DNA from: Musa acuminata AAA Group | Lineage: Eukaryota; Streptophyta; Magnoliopsida; Zingiberales; Musaceae | Direction of reading: 5' to 3' | Assembly (NCBI RefSeq): GCF_036884655.1 | Contig: NC_088342.1 | Location: forward strand, 35,034,001 to 35,098,000 | Length of the DNA: 64,000 bases | In this document: one piece after another, positions 37,201 through 52,200 of the stretch | Position numbering within the stretch: position 1 is the stretch's first letter | Layout of the letters: each line of letters opens with the position of its first letter | Program-made: the position numbers and the translations under genes | Notes under the pieces: generated by a model | Database searches by the model: none | The model's input: the letters and a program-made list of their open reading frames with translations, nothing else | What the model was told of the DNA's origin: nothing

Positions 37201-40200
37201 AAATTTTCTCAAGTTTTGAGAAAAAATAAAATTTTGAAGACCTGCACCTTTTTTTAATGGGCTCTATTAAAAAAAGTAAAACCTCATTCAAAGTGTAACT
37301 CACCTCCCACCTTTTCCAGAACTTCTCAAATATTCCAAAACCTTAAAAATTACTTCCAAATATCTAACTGATAATTTTTCTTATTTTTGTTCTTTTAAAA
37401 TCTTTGAAATAGGTATTTTCAACAGTTATAACTCCTAAAAGGTTAAATTGTGTCATCTTTCTAATTAGCCCAATTAAGATAAATTTACAACCACCTAAGA
37501 GCAAAAATCTGTACCATTTTTCTAATGTTTTTGAACGGTGTAACACAATTTTTAAATCTCATTTAAAAACTATCTAATCTCATTCAAAAATAACATAACT
37601 CAGTTCTCACTTTTTCCATCAATTCTCAAAATTTTTAAGAAACTCTAGAAATGACTTACAAAGACCTATATGAACATTTTTTCTATTTTAAGCCTTTAAA
37701 TAGATATTTTTATTAATTTTAGCAATCAAAAGGTGAAATTTGTAACTTTTTTTTTTCTTCAATTTTACCTAATTTAAGATAAATTTACGACCACTGTGAA
37801 CCAAAAACCATTTAAATGTTATCTCTATAAAGTTTTGAGAAAACCTTTTTTATGACCTTATTAGGACTCTAGCTAGGAGAGTCCTAATTAAGAGGGGCAT
37901 TCATGTAAAACCTACCTAAGCCGACCCCTATTAAAGAGGTGAAGAGGTCTGCCAGGGTTTAGAGGTTATTTCTTAGAGAAGAATTAGGAGTTGTAAATGA
38001 ATAGGAATCTTGAGTAGGAGTCATATTAGGAGTTAGGGTTTAGAAACCCTATAAATAGCCATGTATTCATCCTCTTTTGATAAGCAATAGATGAATTTTT
38101 TCTGCAGCCTTTGAACAACAATTTGGAGGAAGAAACCCCTATAGAGTTCCAAGAAGGCCGATCCCCTAAAGAGATCAACCCAAAGCTTATAATCTGCAAG
38201 GGTTCTAACACCTGGTATCAGAGCAGCGTTCTTGGCGTCTCGCTGTCCTTCCACAGCCATCCATCAGCCCTCCACAACCGCCCAAAGCAATTCCCACAAT
38301 TGCTTAAAAGATCGTCGTCGAATTCCGCCATCATCTCCACCACTGCAGATCATCCTTTGATCTCCCCGTGAATTACAACAGGTTCTAGTTTCTTACCTTA
38401 CTGTTGCTGCAATTTAGTTATCCTTATTCGAAAATCCAAAAAAAAATTGTTCTTATATTGCTGCATAAACTTTTTGTCGTAAAGTTTTTAACTCTACGAC
38501 AAAAGATACTTTGCAGAATTCCAGCCGCATAGCATAGTCTATTTGATCTTGCTACTACGTTTTTTCGGTCCAAATCTCTACAAATTTTTTATGACAGATT
38601 TGACACTTCCTAACAACATATTTCCCTTTGGTTTCATCGAAAATTTCTCAATATAAACCACTGATCTTTTACGTCCAATCTGCTACACTTGAAAATTTCA
38701 GCAGCATATTGTTGCCTTAACCGATCTATTTGCAATACTTTTTGAACAAAATTTCTTATACACTTCATAGATCATCTTGGCTTACATCTAAGATTGATCT
38801 ATTGAGGAATTTATCTCTAAAAACAATTTTGTGTTGCTGCAAATTTTTATCGCAAACCATTGAAATTTTTCGATGAGAATTCTGCTATCGCAACTTTGTC
38901 ATATAAACTGAGATTTTGTTGTCATTTCCCTCCTCAAATTTCTCAAGTTTTTAGTGGAAATTTCATTGAGAAACCACTGTTTCTTCGACGACAATTCTGC
39001 TCTTACAAGACAACACATACCTGCAGCAACTTCCATTGATTTCTATCAAACCTTTGCTGCCATCTACCATAGATCAAAAACTTTTTCCCTAACCTTCATC
39101 CACTACCATCACAGCCCTAAAACTCCACCAAACCATACCCTCAAGCTGCACCCAAAACAGCCACAAAACAAGCCTAAACCGCAGCCTACATCCACCAATC
39201 CACCAACCCTTTCGACCATCACTTCTCGCAACCTATACATGCCTTTAACCCGACAACAAAAGAGAGATCTTAACATCACAGATTTGGAGGAATATACTAT
39301 GGCATCTAAGGAGGCAATCAATGCTAAATTCGAAGCCTTCTAGGTGCGAATGAAAGATAAGATTCGGACTCTCTTTACCGAACTCAGTTTGGGCCGACTA
39401 CCAAGCCCGAAGAAATCACATCAAGGGGAGAGCTCTAACCAATCGCACCAAGCCCGAAGAGATGACTTCCAAGAGAGGGGAGGTTCTATGATCGATCCCA
39501 ACTATCCACGCATGAGAGTGGACTTCCTTAGATGGGAAGAAGGAGACCCGATTGGTTGGATCTCGCGCGCGGAGCGATATTTTCGGTATCACAAAACTGC
39601 GGACGCATCTATGGTGGAAATTGCGACTATACATCTTGAAGGGGATGCCATACAATGGTTTGACTGGTTTGAACACACTCATGGAGTCCTCTCATGGCAA
39701 TAATTCAAAGGACTGTTGATCCGCTTCGAACCAACCGATTACGAAAACACTGACGGACAACTAGCAAAGATCCTACAAACCTCCACCATTCAGGAATACC
39801 AAACCAGGTTTGAAAGGTTATCTAATCAAACTTATGATTGATCTGAAAAACAGGTATTGGGGATCTTCATTGAGGGCTTGAAGCCAAAGATCCGGGGAGA
39901 AGTTAAAGCGCAACAATCATACACGCTTATGGCAGCCATCTCTTTCACACGATTTCAAGAGGAGCGATTGAACCATGAAGCCCGGAGGACTAGGGTCGCT
40001 CCTCGACCAGCAATACTGAAGCCCTCAGCCCCCCTACTGTCGACCAAGTCCTTGCACCAAAAAGGTTGACAAGAGAAGAGCTTCAGGAGCGATATGCGAA
40101 GGGGTTATATTGGCACTGCGACGAGCCGTGGAGCCGCGAGCATCGCTGTAGAAAAGGGAGACTTCTTATCATTGAACCAGTAGAAGAAGAGATCATTGAA

Positions 40201-43200
40201 CATCCAAAAGAGAGCCTTGAACATGAAGAAGAAGATGCAGAAGAAGAGCCACAACCGACCGACGTTACGGTACACGCACTAGCCGACTACTCAAACCCGC
40301 AAACGATGAAAGTTGGAAACCTTCTCAAACAACAACCGATCACTGTTCTCATCGACATGGGCAACACTAATAACTTCCTAAATAGTAAGCTTGCTACTCG
40401 GATGACACTCCACATCGAAGGTTGCAGCAAGTTCGACGTAAAGGTCACCGACGGAAGAATCCTAAAGTGCGACCAAAGATGTCCGCAGGTAAAACTATTA
40501 CTGCAAGACCAAGTAACTATCACCAACTTCTTCCTTCTACCAATTGATGACTATGAGGCCGTGTTTGACATAGAACGACTAACGACGCTAGGTGATGTCT
40601 CTTGGAACTTCTCCAAATTAATTATGAAATTCTATTGCAAAGGCAAACAGATCATCCTACGCGGGAAGCGCGGAAGCAACGTAACCACTGTTTCGACCCA
40701 ACGAATAGAGAAAGTTTTGCACAAGGTAAATGGTAGCTTTTTTATGCATCTCCAACAGCAACCAGTGAGGAAGAAAATAGAAATTGAAGATCAAAATCTC
40801 GCCCAATTGCTTGCTGAATTTGTCGACATTTTTGTTGAGCCGCGCAGTCTTCCTCCTACTCAGCAACATGACCATCGGATTCCAATCCTTCCGAGCAAGC
40901 CACTAGCGAACACTCGGCCGTATCAATATCCTCACCTCCAGAAGGATGAAATTAAAAAGATCGTAAAGGAGATGCCTGAAACAAGGGTGATTCGGCGCCC
41001 CTATTCCTCACTGGTGCTACTTGTACGCAAGAAGGACGGAACTTGGCGAATGTGCATCGACTACCGAGCTTTAAATGGCATCACCGTCAAGGACAAGTAC
41101 CCAATACCAGTGGTGGATGAACTTCTTGATGAGTCAAAAGGAGCTCGAGTCTTCACGAAGTTGGACCTCCGATCTGGCTACCACCAAATTCAGGTATGTG
41201 AAGACGACATTCCAAAAACTACATTCCGCACACATAATGGCCATTATGAATTCTTGGTAATGCCTTTTGGACTCACTAATAACCTTTCAAAGTCTCATAA
41301 ACAATATTTTTCGAAGCTTTCTTCGCAAATTTGTGCTGATATTTTTCGATGATATTCTCATTTACAGCTCTTCTCTTGAGACTCACTTTCAACATTTACA
41401 AGTTGTTTCGACGATCCTTCGGAGAATACTCTTTTTGTTAAGCAATCAAAGTGCAGTTTTCTCCAGCAAAAAGTAGGGTACCTTGGGCATATAATATCAG
41501 AAGGAGTGGCAGTAAACCCAATAAAAATTGAAGCAATAAAGGCTGGCCGAAACCTACAAACGCGAAATTACTATGCGGGTTCCTTGGACTAACGGGCTAC
41601 TACCGAAAATTTATTAAGGACTATGAGAAGATCAGCGCACCCCTCACTTCCCTACTGAAAAAAGATACCTTCCAATAGTCGGACAAAGCCTCCACTGCCT
41701 TCGACAAACTTAAGGCAGCCATGATGACAACGCTCGTACTAACGCTACCTGACTTCGGCAAGACTTTTGTTATTGAAGTCGATGCCTCTAGAGTCAGAAT
41801 TGGTACTGTACTAATGCAAGATGGCCGCCCCCTCGCTTATACTAGTAAGGCGTTATCTCTTTCCCATCTTAAGATGACTATTTACGACAAGGAGATGCTC
41901 ACGATTGTGCATGCAGTGGCCAAGTGGAGATCATACTTGATCAGGTGACGCTTTTAAATCAAGGCCGACCATAAAAGCCTAAAATATTTCTTGGACCAAA
42001 AGATATCTTCCCTCGAGCAACAAAAATGGGTAACAAAGCTTCTTGGATATGATTATGAAATTTACAAAAAAGGGAAAGAGAATGTTATTGCAAATGCGCT
42101 TTCACGACTACCCGAACAAGCTGAATTTTCGGTCGTTTCACTTTCGACCAGCGACTTCCTTGAGGATATTAAGAGGGAATGACAGGAAGATCCGGAGACC
42201 AGTAAGATCATAAAAAAATTGGAGGAAGCACTAAGCTCCGTAGCTCATTACAGTTGAGACTTAAAAGGATTGCGCTATAAGGGACGCATTGTGCTTGTGC
42301 CAAATTCTACTTGCATCTTTACGAGCAGATTTTGGACAAAGTTATTCCAAATGCAGAGCACTAAATTGAAAAGGAGTACGACGTATCACCCACAAACCAA
42401 TGGCCAGACGGATGTGGTGAATAGGTGCTTGGAGATAGCCCAAAGCCACCCACCAAATATGACTACCCAAGGAGAACTCCATACCTAGTCGAGTGTCATT
42501 ATTGATCGACGGATCGTGACTTGACGACGACGACCCACTACTGAAATGCTAATACAGTGGGCGAACTTACCAGTAGAAGGTGCCACTTAGGAGAACTATA
42601 ACGACTTGAAGATCAAATTCTCAAAATTCATGGATTGTCAGCCTCGAGGGCAAGACTGATTTGAAGAGGACGGGTCTGCTAGAACTCTAGCTATGAGAGT
42701 CCTAATTGAGAGGGGCATTCATGTAAAACCTACCTAAGTCGACCCCTATTAAAGAAGTAAAGAGGCCGGTTAGGGTTTGGAGGTTATTTCTTAAAGAAGA
42801 ATTAGGAGTTGTAAATGAATAGGAGTCTTGAGTAGGAGTCCTATTAGGAGTTAGGGTTTAGAAACCCTATAAATAACTATGTATTGATCCTCTTTTGATA
42901 AGCAATAGATGAATCTTTTCTGCAGCAATTTGGAGGAATGAACCCCTATAGAATTTCAAGGAGACCGATCCCCTAAAGAGATCAACCCCAAGCTAAGAAT
43001 TTGTAAGGGTTCTAACATACCTATACACTATTGAAATAGAATTATACAGTTTTTGGATCCTATTAATAAATAATATAATCTCATTGAAAAAAAGATATTC
43101 AATTAACCTTATATATTTTTTCAATAAATCTCAATTTTTTAGGAAACATTAGAAATAATAATGATCATATTTTTCTATTTTTAAGTCTTCAAAATAGATA

Positions 43201-46200
43201 TTGTTACTGATTTCAACCAATAAAAGTTTGAATTTCTGTTATTTTTAAATTTTATCCAATTTAAGGTGAATTTACAATAACTTCAGGCTAAAAACCACTT
43301 GAATATTATTAGACAAGGTTTTTCAAAGGTTTGGGGAAAAATATTTTTATAGAACAAAATTACATAATTTTTGAATGGGATGGTCCTTTTAAAAATGAGT
43401 GTAATTCACCTCTAAATTTTTCTAAAAATCCTAAAATTTTCAGAAAACATCTGAAACGATTTACAAAGGATCATTTTTCTAATATGTATATTCAGAAAAT
43501 TATCAGATCAACACTTTTACTTTTTGAAGCAAAAGGGTAAAACTATACTAAAATCCAAAACAATGACAAACCCCAACAATAAAGCATAACCAATAAAACT
43601 TTTGTTTTACAAATAATAACCTTATTATATTTTGAAAATTGCACGATTATAAAAATGGAACTCTAAATTCTTAAGAAAGATGAAATCTTGCAAAAGGCTA
43701 AAAGGAAAAAAACATGTTTCGCATTACCGGTCTGTACCAGTGTACCAACCAACTATCGGTATAGTACATATCGAGTTGTACCAAGTATACCGACACATGG
43801 TACACTGAGATGTACCGATGTACCGCCCGTACAGATCCTCTGTTGGACCGATACGTATCACCTGTACTGAGCGGTATGCTTTGGTACGTCAAACCTTGGA
43901 AAAAACAATACTAAGCTAAAAAGAGAAAAAAATACTATCTTAATATTATTGTAAAATAGCTTTCCCATTGATTGAACAAATTATCAAAAGTAGAGTATGA
44001 AGGTACTTACCTTTTGCACAGGAAGCATCCAGCCATTTTCTGGAGTCCAATCCAGTGATGGACGCAAGTCCTTGCAATGAGCAATATAAAAATTTCCTTC
44101 ACCAATTGGAGGCTTTGGCAAATCTATCTGCAAAGCAAAGCCATATTAAATAATTTGAATTTCAAACGATCAGATAGAATGATAAATGTGGTCAAATTCG
44201 TGTAAGATCAGAGGGAAGCATGGTTGCAGCTATTGTAACTTGTTCAACACATTCCAAAGTAAATGTTGGCCAACCTAGTCTTTCTACACAAACTGAATAA
44301 CAGACAATCACAGGAATACTGCAAATATGCACTGTGATGCTGTCTGATATTCTGATGTTCAGTACTTCAGCTAACTCCATTATCCATTCTGTGCCACTAA
44401 ACAGCACATAAAGCATTTACTTCTGAAAAATCATTTATAGTATCAAGAAAATTCCATTAGTTCACTATTTTCATTTGACATATTCCTTGTTACTTGTTAT
44501 GCTGTTATCTTTTCTTTTTCTTTTCTTAGTTTACTGTGGATTTTTTTTCCAGCAGGTGAGGGAAACAAGTTTGAATATGCATTATTCCAAGGAGGTCAGT
44601 AATAAATAGCCTGATAGCCAATCAATACGGCTGGGAGATTTGTCACATTCAGTCAGCTACACACTATAATGCTTGATACACATTCTGAACCATGCGTGCT
44701 GAGTAGTGACTGCCTGGTACACAACTAAATTGGGTGTTAAGCCTACCGCCCAATCACCCGGCCCACCCCATCCCTTTTCCATCATCTTTCCCCTCCTTCA
44801 TATGGTCTTTCTCAAAGCCCTCTCAATTTCTCTCACATCCCAATTTCTATCTTCCTTAAATCCAAGAAAATAAAGGTTCAAACTAAGAAAAGCATCATTA
44901 GTTCATCCAAACTAAGGTAAATCCAAAGCACAAATACAAATTTTTTTTTTAGTTTTTGTTGATTTAAGCTTTGTTCCTATGATTTTTTTATCTTGAGATC
45001 ATGATCACATGTTTAGGTGTAGCCTTATTTCTATAACTATGCAATTCCCTATCCTAGTTTATTGTTAAAATGTGATGGGATCTGATAAGGCATATTTTGG
45101 ACTACAGCCATGTCACCACCCGCGCCCCTACCACATCAGCACGAGGGGGGACTTCAGCGCGCCAAGACAAAAGCCATGCCGAGGCACCCCTCGGTACGTC
45201 CCGTCCCGAAAAGCTCGGGACGGTGTCGCCCGGCACCGTTCCGTGCATTCCGGGACGACGACCGCACAAAGGTACCACCTCGCCCCTCGGGGATCGGTCG
45301 CCGCGCCAAACCCGTGTACAACCGATCCTCCCATAGTAGTATAAAAGCCCCTGACCGACATCTGGCCAGGGGGCGGAAGGGAAAAAGGGGAGTCAATCAC
45401 TAACTTAGTCATCGCGGGGCCAAAGTCAGAAACTTCCCGACAAGGGCCATCTGTGCAGGAGCCCGGCTGCACCCGGAAGTGCGAATACCCCGACCGAGAG
45501 ACGCCCTCCTTGAAGACGGTGTCAGCGTCCCAATCAAGAAAACGCCTGCTCCCTGACGACGCCAGTGTCCCGACCGAGAGGCGCTTTCCCTCATACGACG
45601 TTGGCATCCCGACTTGCGAACGTAATCAACCTCGGCGCCTCGCCCGACCAATCGTGAACTCCCGACATCGACCCCTGGACCAAGCCGTGCTGACACATCG
45701 GCTACGGTACACCTGTTCATCAACAGGATCTATGCAAATTTAGCATACATCTACCTCATTTTAAGTTAGATCAGCTTGGAATCTGACAAGTTATCCATTC
45801 ATAACCGACCAAAATCCATATGGATCTAGCGTAGATGTTAAAATTTAAATTAGATCCACAAAGATCATACCTAAATTTGTATACTAGGCTAGATCAATGC
45901 TGTAACAGCCTATACTCAAGTGGATCTGACTTAGATCCAAACAAAATCAGCCGATATCCGTGTAAACGAAGGCTAGATCCATGTAGATCTAATATACATC
46001 TACATAAATTTGGCTATATCCTCACATGTTTGGACTAAATTTGCACAAAACCAAGTTAGATGTAGTACATGCTATCAATATCAAATGTAAATTCAAATTA
46101 TTGGGCACCTGAATGAGCTTATTAATGTTTGAGACAATGACATCGACATAGCAAAGTACTGATCTAGGGTCATAACATGCCCGTGGCCTAGTGTACCATC

Positions 46201-49200
46201 ATCATTGGCAATGCCTCCACTGCAACTATATCATTCTATGCATAAGAATAAGCCGATTGAAGCAGGCATTTGGTAAAGGAATTTCCTAATATGGACAAAT
46301 GTATTAAGGTATTCCAAGATAAGGCTAGAAACCCAAAATTGTCCCTGCAGTAGAAAGCAGTTTTGTCAAAGGAGCAAGGTGTTAAAAGGCGCAAAGGTTC
46401 TAAAATGCCCAAGGTCCTAGGTGCTTGCCCAAGCAACGCAAGGCGCTTGCCAATGTAGAAAATTATTAAAAATATAATTTAGGATAAAGATGATCATTAT
46501 ATCAATTTAATATTATTCCATATTCAAAATATGACCACTAAGACATCGAATTGTATAAGTTTAACTACTAAAAAAAAGGTACTTATGGTTGCCATGATCC
46601 AAGATCCTAAAACTGTGACAATCCGAATGAGTGATAGTAATAATCCACTAATTAACTATTTTGAATCAATGATCAAGAGCTATACTAATAGAAGGCAAAA
46701 GCAACGGATAGGAGATATGGTGTTTAGTTGAGTCCAAAGATCATGATGGTGAATGATGCCACTACAATGTGCCCGTTGATTGGCTGTCCAGTTGAGTCCA
46801 AATGTGTTGAAGTCCAACATTGTTCAACTGAGTACAAAGGCAGGGGTGGCGATTAAGAGTAGGGGGAGACAGGGAGTGGGTGGCGGTTGAGAGGCAAGAG
46901 AGGTAGGGGCTGGGCGGTCCTGCACTGAAAGAGGGCCCTGCATTGCTAGGATACCAAAAGGGAAGGGGAAGGGGTAAGAGAGAACTGACAGTGAGCAAGA
47001 GAGAACGGGGGGAGGGGGACTGCACTGCCGAGAGAAAAAGAGAGAGGGAAGGGGAGGGGGGAGAGAAAAAGTTTAGAGCAAGAGAGAAAGAAGTGGGGGA
47101 GAGAGAAAGAAGGGACAGGGCAGGGTTGTTTGCACCACCTGAAGAGAAGGGGGAAGGGTAGAGAGGAGGGGTGAGTACACCGCCTATAGAGAGAGGTCCT
47201 TGGAGGAGGAGGTCATGACCCACTGAGGGCTGGTGGAGGGAGTCATGCAATCATTTGACGACGTGGGAGTGGGAGGATCCACTGACTGGGGTAAGGCACA
47301 AGGTTGGGGGAGGTTGGGTTAATTAGGATTAATTGACTGAGCCAAACCATTTGGCTTGGTCTAATTGGACTCAAAGGTGGGATTTGACTAAATGCGAGCA
47401 CTCTCAGGTCCAAGCTCTCGCCTAGGCTACACCCAAGCCCACGTGCCTTTTTTAATTTAAAATGAGGCACTCGAGCCTCGCCTCGTCAAGTGCCTAGGCA
47501 AGCGGTTGAGCATCCATTAACATCACGGGTAGAAAGAGAAAGTTGGATACCCTGAAGGGATCAAATGAGATTGCAAGGCAAAACTCGATCCCCAAAAAGC
47601 CATAAGGATACAACTGAGACCCCAAAAGGACCTGATAAGCGAGTATCTAAATCACACATTTTATGTTGAACATGAGGACTGTGAGGATGATATAAATTAA
47701 GACACTTAGCTTGTAGTTGCAATTCATGCATCATTGGAGCATCTATACAAAAACCTTCCAAGTTCAAGTGGTCCTCCATTACAAGGAAGAGTGGTTCACA
47801 AGGATTAGGGAGAAGTGCGACTATGCAAGTATAAAACAATCGAGTGGTGCTGTACCACTCAGATTGATACTGCATTATGTTTCGAACATATTTTCTTGGT
47901 ACGTTGAAATGGATTAGGCCTAGGACTGTACCAATTCATTACCCAAAATTACAATCCTTACCCCAATAGCGTATTACCACATAGGTAATTAATAATGACA
48001 AGGCCATGACTACCTACAACTATTTCATCAGTGGCTCTGTATAACAATATTGGATGTTAGAGAGTAGCTTCATGTATTAGTTCTATAAATAATGATCTTA
48101 ATCTACAAACGAGTCACAATAAGAAACTATAACCAAATCCCATTGAGACATGGCAATCATGTTGCTAACCACATGCCAATTATAATATATGACATTCAAT
48201 TTCACTCATGTTTCTAATACATGTCTCATGTCATGTATAGGACTTAAATGTGTTTTTTCTGTGTATAGACTATGTAATACATGGTAAAAAATGTTTTTAT
48301 TCATTATTTAGTCTAAATATGCACTAAATTTAGTTTTATTATTAATTATTTAATAAAAATTAGGTTTAGAGTTGACTTTTAAATAGGTCCAACACTACTA
48401 CCAATCTATTCCATTCAGTACCAATCTGTGCCTATACATAAAATGTGCATGTATTGATACTGTAGTGGTCCACCAGACAACCAACATTCCTGCACCAAGA
48501 TTCTAATGCTATGCAATGTAAATGCTTTATGACACAATTTAGGTTCACAATTGCCACTAGGCTATTCACACATAGTGAGCAAATTCAAATGCAATGGCCA
48601 CTTTGTTCAACAAATCCATATAAACTGGCTGTAAAATGGCTCAAGCCAACTCAAATTAAATTTATTTTTAAATTTTTAAGACCATATAAATAGGTAAATA
48701 ATTCTCAAGCTGAACTCGTTTGAAAATTTTAACCATGATCCAAGTCCAGGTAAAAGAATTTCAGTTTTTACTCTATCATCTCAATCCATCATTTTATATA
48801 CAAATATAATGATTGTTCATTGATCTACCACTTTCATTGTTCTGCACTGTTCCTTCTCTTTGGCATGAGCATTCTCCTTTCCTCCAACAGGAGTCGCCTT
48901 GCAGTTGCTCCCTATTTGTCACTCATACTGAACAATATGATAAATGAGAGAATTAAATATAATGGTTACTAATCATCTTTTTCTTGCCTTTATAATGAAG
49001 AGATTGCAAAATAAAATCTCACTTTTACTAGATTGTAAATGATCATATCAAGTTTTGGTATTTTTGATGTTTTGCCAATGGTGGATGATCATATAATAGT
49101 TTTTTGATATTTTTATGTGCCAATGGTTGATGATCATATATTAGTTTTTATACCGAATAGCATCTTCACTTGAAGTGAAACTTTGTATGATTATTTAGAG

Positions 49201-52200
49201 TCCACTGTAAATTGTTTGACAACTTTTGGTAACATAAACTGTGAATTTACATTAGCGATATGCTTTGGGCTTAGGACACCTGCCATCTGCTATCCACCAA
49301 GAAAACTATCTACCATTATGCCTATTACATGCTATTTACTATCACATGCCCATTTGTCAAGTGAACATGACAATGAGCTGGCCCAACGCACCATGGACTA
49401 GGGTCCTGAATAACAATAAGGGAAACAAAATTTTGCTTCTCTTGCTTTTGTTTGAGCTAGTCTAGCTCACCAAACGAAATGTTTAGTAAGATTAGATAAA
49501 GTGGCTCCTCAAAAATTATGTCGGCACTGGTCTCTCTCAATGCTTTGAGGATTATGGGAAAGTGATCAGAGTGTGCAACAGCCAAGAAGACACTTGGAGA
49601 AGTGTCTCTTCTTCATAGGAAATCACCAAACAAAAGGCTAGAGGACATAATATGCCAGAGAAGACGATAAAAAACCCTTGATGTCCCATATAATAATGTC
49701 AGATCATCATGTACATTAATACATGGACCCCTAACAATCCTTGGATATTAGATCAGTTTTTGTGTTTTACTAAGAAAACTACTGGACACTTTCCTTCCAC
49801 ACTCACCAAACTGAATTACATGGTCAAGGGTCAAACCCCCCATGATAAAGTCAGGCACAAACAGGACTGTCAGCTTTTCTTTTCTTTCTTTTTATGAGAT
49901 GAGAGGCTGGCCAGCCCCCTGTTTTGTTGTGGAATCCAATCTTTAACAGAAGACTCTCGCCACCACCTCCTTGTATCTTCCCATTCTGATAATTATTCCA
50001 AAATAGGATCTGGTCTACTCATAGTCCATATAGGACCAAGGTTCACCATACCGCAGCATACCGCTCGGTACGGGCAGTATGTACCAGTCCGACAGAGGAC
50101 CGGTACGGGCAATATGTCAGTATACCCTCATGTACCATGTGTTGGTAAACCTTAAGGTATGAAAAGGAATTTTATATGATTGTCTAAACCTTAAGGTATT
50201 AACAACACTATTTGTTGCCAAATAAATTAATCCCTACAGTATATTCAGTCATAAAGAAAATTAAGGTCTCTTGTCTGTAATATACACAATTTGTCCCTTA
50301 AATAATATACATTTGTCCGCAAGCAACTGCTAATGCACTTAGTCAAATAGCACTTGTCTTGCACTATGTGACCACTGAAGTGATTGGATTTAAACCCATA
50401 CAAGTGGGTTTGCATATAAAGTCAATTGGTTTTAGCCCTTTTGAGGTCATCATTGGACAACAACCTGAAAAACCTATTGATCTTATTCCTAATATTCCTA
50501 ATTCTCTATAAGCTAGATCAAGCGAACCTCGCATCATCTGCTAAACACATCAAAGACTTACACCCCAAAATTCACAGAAAAATTAATTTAAGCAATAAAT
50601 TATTATACAAGTCTATTGTAGATATTACAGGTCACAAGAATTTAAGGAGGAAGATATGGTAATAATGAGTCCAACCCAAGAGGTTTCAGTGAGAAACACT
50701 AAAAAAGTTTCATGCCAAAAACTCTGGACCTAACAAAATTATACGAAAAATCAGCTGCCTATGAACTCGACCTTCCACCATATCTTTGCTTTAGTCGAGT
50801 TATCAACATTGAAAATTTAACACCTAACAATGAACCACAAGACAATACTCCACTTCACCAACCAAGTATCCAATCTTCTCGTTATCACCAACATGACCTA
50901 TAATGTCTTCCCCATTTAAACCGACCTATAATAATGATTTAAAAAACACTAAGCGCCAAAAGGCACCAAGGTCCCAAAACGCCCAAGCGAAGCGAGACGC
51001 TCTGAAATATTAAAATATTAAAAATATATAATATAATTATTTAAATAATAATATGATATTAAATTAAAAATATATTGTTAAAAGTATATTACTTAAGTTA
51101 GAGGGGGAGAAAAAAATATTTTCTGAAATATTAAAATATAAAAAAATATAATATAATTAAAATAAAATTATTTAAATAAAAATATGATATTAAATTAAAA
51201 ATATACTGTTAATAGTATATTACTTAAAGTTAGAGAGGGGAGAAAAAAATGTTAACAGTAATAGAGGGAGATAGCGGTAGCGACGGAGGATTAGTTTAAG
51301 ATAGTTATGGCAGCATTGCGAAGGACAACAATGACAGCGACGACGAAAGCTACGGACAGTAGTAGCGGCAACGACAGAAGCTGTGAACAGCAACGGCGAC
51401 AGCAATGAAAGCTCCAGAGGGCGTCTGTCAGTGGCAGAGGAACTTGCGATCCTCTCCCTCGATAGTGGAAGGAAGCAACAGTAGAAGGAAGCTACAGGGG
51501 CCGTCAGACTCGTCCATCGACAACAAAGGAAGGCTCGTGTTAGGACTCTAGCTAGGAGAGTCCTAATTGAGAGGGGCATTCATGTTAACCTACCTAGCCG
51601 ACCCCAATTAAAGAGATGAAGAGGCTGGCTAGGGTTAGGAGGTTATTTCTTAGAGAAGCATTAGGAGTTGTAAATGAATAGGAGTCTTGAGTAGGAGTCC
51701 TATTAGGAGTTGTTCTTAGAGAAGCATTAGGAGTTGTAAAGGAATAGGAGTCCTATTAGGAGTTAGGGTTTAGAAGCCCTATAAATAGTCATGTATTCAT
51801 TCTCTTTTAACAAGCAATAGATGAATCTTTTCTGCAGCCTTTGAGCAGCAATTTGGAGGAAGGAACCCCTATAGAGTTCCAAGGAGGCTGATCCCCTAAA
51901 GAGATAAACCCCAAGCTTAAAATCTGCAAGGGTTCTAACATCTGGTATCAGAGCAGCGTTCTTGGCGTCTCGCTGCCCTTCCACAACCGCCCAGAGCAAT
52001 TCACACAATTGCTTAAAAGATCGCCGTCGAATTCTAGCGTCATCTCCACCACCGCGAATCATCCTTTGATCTCCCCGTGAATTGCAATAGGTTCTGGTTT
52101 CCTACCTTACTGCTGTTGCAATATAGTTATCCCTATTCGAAAATCCAAAAAAAATTGTTCCTATATTCCTGCGAATTCCTTTCGTCGCAAAAGTTATCAT

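Larger units (their letters stand above)
37859..43017 (+). mobile_element. Ty3/gypsy chromovirus-type element A, defective
   Basis: 5159 bp. 5' LTR 37859-38210, tRNA-Met primer site, leader of about 1 kb, gag and pol remnants, 3' LTR 42677-43017. Flanking bases GACCT and TACCT are a target duplication with one mismatch. It sits inside the degenerate intronic repeat of the agenet gene, antisense to the gene. The 5' LTR starts TA instead of TG. Gag-pol is broken by stops and frameshifts, and the integrase core is missing in the same way as in element B. Total length and short LTRs fit the Reina/Galadriel range of chromoviruses; the clade is not resolved. Confidence 0.9.

Noticed and set aside
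38213..38224. tRNA gene near the tRNA-Met-like sequence (also 6410, 11100, 51943, 62958)
   Set aside because: Only 12 bases matching the tRNA 3' end are present, directly after LTRs; they are primer binding sites.
45072..45743. Cluster of open frames up to 159 codons
   Set aside because: They overlap in many frames, are explained by high GC content, and lie inside a solo LTR with perfect target duplication.
46762..47250. 162-codon minus-strand frame rich in Ser, Pro and Leu
   Set aside because: It is the translation of a GA-rich low-complexity tract; no start context or domain.
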